Of a stretch of 5,874 nt of DNA, positions 1 through 4,365 are shown in pieces. The position numbers and the translations under genes are program-made. The stretch is from Streptosporangiaceae bacterium (GTDB taxonomy: Bacteria > Actinomycetota > Actinomycetes > Streptosporangiales > Streptosporangiaceae), in the NCBI GenBank assembly GCA_030041195.1, contig JASHOI010000157.1:1-5874 (forward strand), written 5' to 3'. How positions within the stretch are numbered: position 1 is the first letter of the stretch; every line of letters begins with the position of its first letter. The notes beneath the pieces are model-generated. The model worked only from the letters and a program-made list of their open reading frames with translations, was not told where the DNA came from and did not search any database.

Positions 1-21
1 ACACCGACGCGGTGAGCAGCC

Positions 22-55
22 GGCCGCCCCGCCATGCCACACACGCGGGGCGGCC
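22..55 (-). terminator. Perfect 11-bp hairpin after the last gene, probable transcription terminator
   Basis: The arms GGCCGCCCCGC and GCGGGGCGGCC pair perfectly around a 12-base loop, starting 21 bases after the TGA of the 86-residue gene. No T-run follows on the minus strand, so it would be a U-less terminator of the kind common in high-GC actinobacteria. The remainder of 1-76 contains no convincing gene start: the ATG codons within it lack a ribosome binding site and lie in or beside the hairpin. Confidence 0.6.
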
Positions 56-76
56 CATCGGCGCCGGGCCCTGCGG

Positions 77-337
77 TCAGGCGGCGCGACCCTCGCGGGC
101 GCCGACCGCCCGCCGCATCAGCATGTCGGTGACGCTGCCCAGGCTGCCGCCGATGCTGGCGCGGCCCGAGCGCTGCCGCACCGTGTTCTCGACCAGCGAG
201 ATCGCGTCTGCCGCCAGCTTGCGCACCTCGGGCGAGGTCCTGATCGAGTGCCAGGAGGAACGCATCCGCTCCAGGCCGTCTTTTCCTTCGCGGGTCCCGA
301 CCAGGTAGCCGGCCACGAACCCCACAATCGTTTCCAT
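77..337 (-). CDS. 86-residue small protein with glycine-rich hydrophobic N-terminus, unknown function
   Basis: The protein starts METIVGFVAGYLVGTREGKD. Residues 4-14 are hydrophobic with glycines spaced like a short glycine zipper. A charged helical middle follows (GLERMRSSWHSIRTSPEVRK, then LAADAISLVENTV), and the Arg/Gly-rich end is RRAVGAREGRAA. The hydrophobic stretch is too short for a standard membrane span but could insert shallowly or pack between subunits; it recalls YtxH-type proteins only loosely. The frame is open up to 502, but the upstream 55 codons overlap the 34-residue gene out of frame. The ATG at 337 has an AGGAAG immediately upstream (340-345), and from that point the protein looks natural. 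It lies 38 bases after the 34-residue gene and is the last gene of the run. The function is not known; association with the hydrogenase is inferred from position. Confidence 0.75.
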   Translation of the reverse strand: METIVGFVAGYLVGTREGKDGLERMRSSWHSIRTSPEVRKLAADAISLVENTVRQRSGRASIGGSLGSVTDMLMRRAVGAREGRAA

Positions 338-375
338 AACTTCCTGCCTCGCCTTTCGGTTGGGGTACGCGCCCG

Positions 376-480
376 CTACATCTCGCGGAGCTCGAGGTAG
401 CGCTTGATGTCTGGCAGCGACTGGACGATCACTGCCAGCAGTGCGGCGAGCAGCGCCGCCTTGATCAACCTGCTGATCAT
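376..480 (-). CDS. 34-residue single-span membrane protein, DUF6893-like
   Basis: This gene is too short for usual ORF thresholds. It begins MISRLIKAALLAALLAVIVQ and goes on SLPDIKRYLELREM, then stops at TAG. Residues about 5-22 form one hydrophobic helix with basic residues R4 and K7 before it, and K26/R27 lie in a short polar C-terminal tail. The LPDIKRYL-type tail after one hydrophobic helix is what I remember of the small actinobacterial family DUF6893; that assignment is from memory. It has a good GGAGG 5 bases upstream and lies 18 bases after the previous stop in the same direction, so it belongs to the same transcription unit. It could be a membrane tether or small subunit for the hydrogenase complex; this is inference. 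Confidence 0.78.
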   Translation of the reverse strand: MISRLIKAALLAALLAVIVQSLPDIKRYLELREM

Positions 481-485
481 GTCCG

Positions 486-490
486 CCTCC
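486..490 (-). promoter_or_regulatory. Ribosome binding site (GGAGG) for the 34-residue gene
   Basis: GGAGG lies 5 bases before the ATG at 480, in the 18-base gap after the 491-residue gene. It is the main support that this very short frame is translated. Confidence 0.7.
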
Positions 491-498
491 CCTCGGGG

Positions 499-1974
499 TC
501 AACTCGTAGTGGGTTTGGCCGGGTCTTGCGGGTATTCGGCCTGTTCCGGGCCGATGGGCTCGATCTCCTCGGGCGCGAAGTAGAGGAACCGGCCGTGGCT
601 GCGCTGCAGGTCGGCCGCTGGATCGTGGTCCGGCGTCACCGCCAGGTGCACCTGGCCGTCAACGTCGTGCAGCACGGCCTCGACCAGCGCGGTGCGCCCG
701 ACGAGGAACAGGTCCTGGGCGTCGGCGCGCCTGGAGCCCGGGCGCATCCTGACCCTGCTGCCGCGCGCCACCTCCACCCCGTCGATGACCACGTGATCGG
801 TCTCCGGCGACACCGAGGTGTCGGCACCCGGGTCCCACCACGGGACCTGCGGCCGGTCCAGGAACGGGTCGCCGAGCGGGTCGTCCGGCCCGGCCGGGAA
901 TCCGGGCTCGGGGCGCGGCTGCGGCGTGGCCGGTCCCGGCACCGATTTCAGGTACCGGATCGCGCCGTGCATCCGCTCGAGCATCTCCGGCGGCATGCTG
1001 TCCAGGCGGTCGATGAGCTGCGCCGCGCGCGGGTCGGTCGCGCGGGCCTCCCGCTTCTCCGCGTCGGTCAGCGCGAGCGTGCGCAGCGTGAGGATCTCGT
1101 CGATCTCGGTGGCATCGAACAGGTCGCCCGCGCTCTCCGCCGCGACCTCGGGATGGTCGTAGAGGATCACCGGCGCGGACAGCATCAGGTCACGGCATTC
1201 GGCCGGCCCGGCGAGCACCGGCCAGGTGCCGATGTTCGTGCACGCGGCCACCTCGGCGGCGGCCCACTCCGGCGGGTCGGTCTGGGAGAGGAACGCCCCG
1301 CCCGGCACGCCGATCAGGGCGTGCGCGGCGATCAGCGCGTGCCCGAGGGCTTCGTCCCTGGTGCCCGGCGGGATCTCGGGGTCCGCCCGGTTCTCCACCC
1401 GGAGCCGCAGCCGCAGCGCCCCGTAGGGCCCGGCGACGCGCTGCGCGCTCAGCTGTATCCGCCCGTCGAGCCCGGCCCAGCGGTGGATCAGCCGCCCGGC
1501 CTGGCGGCCCTCGGCGTCGGTGAGGTCTTCGCTGGCCTCCCCGGAGCCGATGTGGAACTCCAGGTTCTTGTCCTTGCCGAGCAGCGCGCCGACGCTGGCC
1601 GTCGCCTGCTGCTGCCGTTCGGCCGCCTCGTCCCAGGAGGTGTACTCGGTGCCGTCCACCTCCAGCGACGCGACGTCACGCGGCTCGCCGCCACCCGGCG
1701 GCAGCTCCTGAACGCTCCGGTGCTGCAGCTGCAGGAACCGCACCGTGATCAGCACCTGGGCATCGTCGGCGCACTCCACCAGGCACTCGGTCTGGAAGGC
1801 GGAGGCCTCGCTCGGGTCGGCCTCGCAGTAGGCCGGCGGCATGAGCACCCCGAACTGGAACCGCACCTGGTTCTTCTGCGCCGACCGGCGGTACGGGTAC
1901 AGCAGGTACCCCTCGTACAGAATCGCGTCCGCGACCCTGCGGGCGTGCTCGAGGTGCGCGGAGTCCATCCTCAT
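499..1974 (-). CDS. Conserved hydrogenase-cluster protein of unknown function, two-part, 491 residues
   Basis: I do not recognise a named domain. The main part, residues 1-345, starts with ADAILYEGYLLYPYRRSAQK and FQFGVLMPPAY, continues with VLITVRFLQLQHR, a stretch with beta-like alternation around 170-195, and APVILYDHPEVAAESAGDLF then EIDEILTLRTLALTDAEK (268-307). Residues about 345-395 are a Pro/Asp/Gly-rich linker. The C-terminal part (396-475) reads VIDGVEVARGSRVRMRPGSR, ADAQDLFLVGRTALVEAV, then HGRFLYFAPEEIEPI, probably a small beta-barrel-like domain. I see no metal-binding cysteine cluster, signal peptide or membrane span. The start at 1974 forms an ATGA overlap with the DUF6084 stop and has GGAGGA. 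The frame is open upstream to 2172, but those 66 codons lie out of frame inside the DUF6084 gene and read as Arg/Ala/Gly-rich noise. An accessory or assembly role is inferred from position only. Confidence 0.85.
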   Translation of the reverse strand: MRMDSAHLEHARRVADAILYEGYLLYPYRRSAQKNQVRFQFGVLMPPAYCEADPSEASAFQTECLVECADDAQVLITVRFLQLQHRSVQELPPGGGEPRDVASLEVDGTEYTSWDEAAERQQQATASVGALLGKDKNLEFHIGSGEASEDLTDAEGRQAGRLIHRWAGLDGRIQLSAQRVAGPYGALRLRLRVENRADPEIPPGTRDEALGHALIAAHALIGVPGGAFLSQTDPPEWAAAEVAACTNIGTWPVLAGPAECRDLMLSAPVILYDHPEVAAESAGDLFDATEIDEILTLRTLALTDAEKREARATDPRAAQLIDRLDSMPPEMLERMHGAIRYLKSVPGPATPQPRPEPGFPAGPDDPLGDPFLDRPQVPWWDPGADTSVSPETDHVVIDGVEVARGSRVRMRPGSRRADAQDLFLVGRTALVEAVLHDVDGQVHLAVTPDHDPAADLQRSHGRFLYFAPEEIEPIGPEQAEYPQDPAKPTTS

Positions 1975-2612
1975 GTCCCGTCCTCCGCGCCCCGCTTGAG
2001 CAGCTCCGTGATCGTCGCGTCCCAGGTGGGCAGCGCCTCGCGGGTCTTGAAGCGCTGCAGCTCGTCCAGGGTGTGCAGGCTCATCCGGATCCAGGCGCTG
2101 TCCGGGAAGTGCATGTCGATGGCCTCGCGCCACAGGCCGACCGGCAGCCGGTAGGTCGCCTCCTTGCTCCACGGCACCTGCTGTGCCTGCAGCCTGCCGT
2201 CGACGTTGCTGAACACCGTGCCGCTGAACAGCAGCAGCAGCGGGACCTCACCGTCCTCCAGGCCGGCGAAATACCTCGTCGAGCCGATCTCGAGGTCGTA
2301 GCTCAGCGGCACGGGCAGGTCGACCTCGGTGCTGCCGGTGAAACCGGGCACCATCACCGACACGGTCGTGAACTGCAGCGGCTTGAGCGTGTCGGCCCAC
2401 CGCTGGGTGTCGCCGAACAGGTCGTTCAGCCGCTCGGCCTCGGCGTCGGAGTACCGCCGCCGGGTCGGCTCGATCCTGATCTGGCAGCGCAGCGCGATCG
2501 CTTCCACCTTCTGCCCGCTGGTCTCCGCGATCCGCAGGGTCAGCGACATCGACGGCGTGACCGCGTACTTGTCGGCGTGCGCCGCGACGCAGTCGAACGC
2601 GAGCTCGGCCAT
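1971..2612 (-). CDS. DUF6084 family protein, hydrogenase-associated
   Basis: The protein has 213 residues, no signal peptide and no membrane span. Its pattern of alternating hydrophobic residues suggests a beta-rich fold for residues 1-135, followed by a more helical end. Conserved-looking blocks are LRIAETSG (26-33), IALRCQIRIEP (39-49), RRRYSDAE (51-58), DTLKPLQF (74-81), VPGFTGSTEVDLPVP (88-102), DGEVPLLLLFSGTVF (120-134), QVPWSKEA (145-152) and LPTWDATI (194-201). From memory these mark DUF6084, of unknown function, known from actinobacterial hydrogenase loci. Only two cysteines (8 and 43) are present, so it is unlikely to hold its own cluster. The start lies one base after the stop of the DUF5947 gene and has a good AGGAG. 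The stop TGA overlaps the next ATG. Close coupling on both sides suggests a shared complex or assembly step, which is inference. Confidence 0.87.
   Translation of the reverse strand: MAELAFDCVAAHADKYAVTPSMSLTLRIAETSGQKVEAIALRCQIRIEPTRRRYSDAEAERLNDLFGDTQRWADTLKPLQFTTVSVMVPGFTGSTEVDLPVPLSYDLEIGSTRYFAGLEDGEVPLLLLFSGTVFSNVDGRLQAQQVPWSKEATYRLPVGLWREAIDMHFPDSAWIRMSLHTLDELQRFKTREALPTWDATITELLKRGAEDGT
1981..1986 (-). promoter_or_regulatory. Ribosome binding site (GGAGGA) that sets the start of the 491-residue protein
   Basis: GGAGGA lies 6 bases before the ATG at 1974 and 12 bases before a second in-frame ATG at 1968, so the first ATG is preferred. It also argues against a longer form starting at 2172. 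Confidence 0.7.
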
Positions 2613-2613
2613 C

Positions 2614-3399
2614 TCACCGCTCCTGGCTCAGGTCGCGGGAGTGCTGCCGGACCCGGACGAGGAACGCGGCGATGCTCTCCCTCGCCTCCGCGCCGCCGTC
2701 AAAGCCGCGCCACAGCAAACGCATCCGCCCGGCCAGCTCGTAGCAGGCATCGATCGGGACCAGGAACGCTTCGACCCCGTGCTGGTCGCGCTCGCCCCGC
2801 GAGATCAGGATCGCCTCGACGTCGGGCGCGGCCGCGGCCACCAGCGGGTGCGCGGCGGCGATCCGGCCCCAGGCGTCCAGGTCGAGGCGGCACTCGGTCG
2901 CACCCGCCGGGCTCGGGTAGAACGCCGTGGTGTCCCCGCCGGGCGAGCTGCGCAGGAAGAACGCCAGGCCGACCGGGATCTCGAGGGCGTCCCACTCGGC
3001 GGCGGTGAACGGGTGGCCGGGATCGCTGCGGTAGCGGTCGGGGACCGCGCGGTACCGCGCCCGGCCCATCCGCCGGTCCTCCCCGGGCTGCGGGTCCTGC
3101 TGCCAGGTCTGGCCGGCGCCGGAGTGGGTGAACAGCAGGTAGCAGGCGCGGCACGCGCACATCAGCGTCGAGGAGTCGAGGTCGGCCACGTGACCGTGCT
3201 CCGCCGGGATCGTGGCCGCGCAGAACTCGCACTTCTCCTCGGCGGCCTGCCGGGCGGGTGCGTCGGGTTCCGGCCCGGCCGCCGGGGTGGCCTGCCCGGC
3301 GTCCGGGCCGGCCCCGGCCGGGACGGGTTCGGTTACTGGCCTGGCCGGCGGTGCTTCCTCGGGCGCTCCGGGCACGAACCGGCGCAGGCCAGTGTTCAT
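2614..3399 (-). CDS. DUF5947 family protein, hydrogenase-associated, cysteine cluster
   Basis: The protein has 261 residues. Residues about 10-55 are a Pro/Ala/Glu-rich, probably disordered stretch. A compact cysteine cluster follows: C57-EF-C60 and C81-A-C83-RA-C86, typical of zinc or Fe-S binding. The conserved body includes RYRAVPDRY, IPVGLAFF, FYPSPAGATE, VPIDACYEL and WRGFDGGAEA. I recognise this pattern, from memory, as DUF5947, a family found beside actinobacterial [NiFe]-hydrogenases; its function is not known. The ATG overlaps the stop of the NifU/Rieske gene (ATGA at 3399-3396). No good Shine-Dalgarno lies before it (a GGAA 11 bases upstream at best), so translation probably depends on coupling to the preceding gene. 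A role in cofactor handling or electron transfer is only inferred from the cysteines and position. Confidence 0.87.
   Translation of the reverse strand: MNTGLRRFVPGAPEEAPPARPVTEPVPAGAGPDAGQATPAAGPEPDAPARQAAEEKCEFCAATIPAEHGHVADLDSSTLMCACRACYLLFTHSGAGQTWQQDPQPGEDRRMGRARYRAVPDRYRSDPGHPFTAAEWDALEIPVGLAFFLRSSPGGDTTAFYPSPAGATECRLDLDAWGRIAAAHPLVAAAAPDVEAILISRGERDQHGVEAFLVPIDACYELAGRMRLLWRGFDGGAEARESIAAFLVRVRQHSRDLSQER
2620..2624 (-). promoter_or_regulatory. Ribosome binding site (AGGAG) for the DUF6084 gene
   Basis: AGGAG lies inside the last codons of the DUF5947 gene, 7 bases before the ATG at 2612. It fixes that start. Confidence 0.7.
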
Positions 3400-4274
3400 G
3401 AGCCGACCGATTCCGGCACGGCGACGTGCACGCCCGCGCTGTCGGTGAGCAGCGGCAGCGGTTCCAGGTGCAGCGCGGGGTCATCCAGGCCCCGCCCGGC
3501 CAGCCGCACGTCGTAGCGCGCGCCGCAGCCGGGGCAGCCGAGCTGCTCTCGCTCCAGCGTCCCGTCGGCCAGCGAGGACCCGCACGCGGCGCAGCCGTCG
3601 CGGTACGCGTACAGGGTGCCGCGTACCGAGCACACGATCACCGCCAGGTCACCCGCGGCGACGCTGACCGGCCGCGAACTCGGCGGGCCGATTCCGGCCA
3701 GGGTCACCCAGTTGGTGTCGCGTTCCGGATTGCCGGCGTTGGTGTCGGCTCCGGGACGCCGGCCGATCTGCAGCAGCTGCGGGCCGGGCGGCGCCGTCAT
3801 CCCCTCGACCTGGACGCTCGTGACCTCGGGCGCGGCCTCCTGCACGGCTCCCTCGATCGCGAGCTGAACGGTCGCCGTGGAGGACGGGCAGCCGTGGCAG
3901 CTGCCTTCGAGCCGCAGCCTCGCCACGCCGTCGGCGACCCCGAGGTACTCCACGCCACCGGCGTGCGAGCCCAGGTAGGGCCGCACCCGGTCCAGCGCGC
4001 GCTGGATCCGGGCGTCCACGTCCAGCGGGTGCAGGTCGTGCAGCAGCAGCAGGCTCTCGACCAGGGGATCCTCGGTGAGCTTGTGCAGCATGGCCACGCC
4101 GGGCTCGCCCTGCTCGCTCAGCATGGCCACGATGTGGCCCAGCCCGTCGCCGTACAGGCCGACGAGCAGCCGCACCAGCTCCTCTGCGGCCGGTCCCGCG
4201 TCTCTGGCGGTTCCGGAGCGCAGTGCCTCAAGCAGTTCCTCGACCCGAGCGCCGACATCTCGAACGCCGCTCAA
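3396..4274 (-). CDS. NifU-domain / Rieske-like fusion protein, probable hydrogenase electron-transfer partner
   Basis: The protein has 292 residues and three parts. Residues 1-80 are a helical region rich in Leu and Glu, without a recognised family. Residues about 84-158 are a NifU C-terminal-type domain (HAGGVEYLGV, then C126-H-G-C129-PSS), which in other proteins holds a [4Fe-4S] cluster at a subunit interface. Residues about 186-285 look like a Rieske/ferredoxin-subunit fold (TLYAYRDGC, GSSLADGTLE, CPGCGARYDVRLAGR). The expected CxH...CxxH ligands are replaced by C228-AA-C231 and C247-PG-C250. Similar Fe-S proteins beside mycobacterial uptake hydrogenases, named HucE and HhyE, are thought to pass electrons to the respiratory chain; this is the likely equivalent, by inference. 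The start is TTG with GGAGG 8 bases upstream. The stop TGA overlaps the next ATG by 4 bases. No signal peptide or membrane segment is seen, so it should be cytoplasmic. Confidence 0.9.
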   Translation of the reverse strand: MSGVRDVGARVEELLEALRSGTARDAGPAAEELVRLLVGLYGDGLGHIVAMLSEQGEPGVAMLHKLTEDPLVESLLLLHDLHPLDVDARIQRALDRVRPYLGSHAGGVEYLGVADGVARLRLEGSCHGCPSSTATVQLAIEGAVQEAAPEVTSVQVEGMTAPPGPQLLQIGRRPGADTNAGNPERDTNWVTLAGIGPPSSRPVSVAAGDLAVIVCSVRGTLYAYRDGCAACGSSLADGTLEREQLGCPGCGARYDVRLAGRGLDDPALHLEPLPLLTDSAGVHVAVPESVGS

Positions 4275-4282
4275 TCGCCTCG

Positions 4283-4287
4283 CCTCC
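4283..4287 (-). promoter_or_regulatory. Ribosome binding site (GGAGG) that decides a TTG start
   Basis: GGAGG on the minus strand lies 8 bases before the TTG at 4274-4272. This is optimal spacing and is the main reason for accepting TTG as the start of the NifU/Rieske fusion gene. Confidence 0.75.
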
Positions 4288-4319
4288 GTGCCGGTCGCCG
4301 GGCGGCCGAAAGATGGGGA

Positions 4320-4355
4320 CTGGGCCGGCCGGGACGCGGGTCCAGGCCGGCCCAG
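4320..4355 (-). terminator. Strong hairpin between hhyL and the NifU/Rieske gene (attenuator or terminator candidate)
   Basis: Perfect 11-bp arms (CTGGGCCGGCC and GGCCGGCCCAG) enclose a further 4-bp stem (GGAC/GTCC) around a 4-base loop, separated by a single mismatch. It begins about 10 bases after the hhyL stop. There is no proper T-run downstream on the minus strand, only TCCCCATCTTT, so a classical intrinsic terminator is not proven. High-GC actinobacteria often have terminators without U-tails. It could equally protect the 3' end of hhyL mRNA and lower expression of the accessory genes relative to the structural ones. Confidence 0.55.
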
Positions 4356-4365
4356 GGCCTATGTC

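Noticed and set aside
1..64. Possible start of a further minus-strand gene running off the left edge
   Set aside because: The ATG codons there have no Shine-Dalgarno, and they fall in or next to the 22-55 hairpin. Too little sequence is left to judge coding.
338..502. Upstream extension of the 86-residue protein by 55 residues
   Set aside because: It runs out of frame over the 34-residue gene and has unnatural composition. The ATG at 337 has its own AGGAAG.
526..2154. Long open frame on the plus strand (542 codons) opposite the 491-residue and DUF6084 genes
   Set aside because: Its translation is Arg/Val/Gly/His/Leu-rich low-information sequence, typical of the antisense frame of GC-rich genes. 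It has no ribosome binding site and spans two well-supported minus-strand genes.
1975..2172. Upstream extension of the 491-residue protein by 66 residues
   Set aside because: It would lie wholly inside the DUF6084 gene in another frame and is Arg/Ala/Gly-rich. The ATG at 1974 has GGAGGA and an ATGA overlap.
2226..2241. Short CAG-type trinucleotide repeat
   Set aside because: It encodes the Leu run of the conserved PLLLLFS motif in the DUF6084 protein, so coding constraint explains it.
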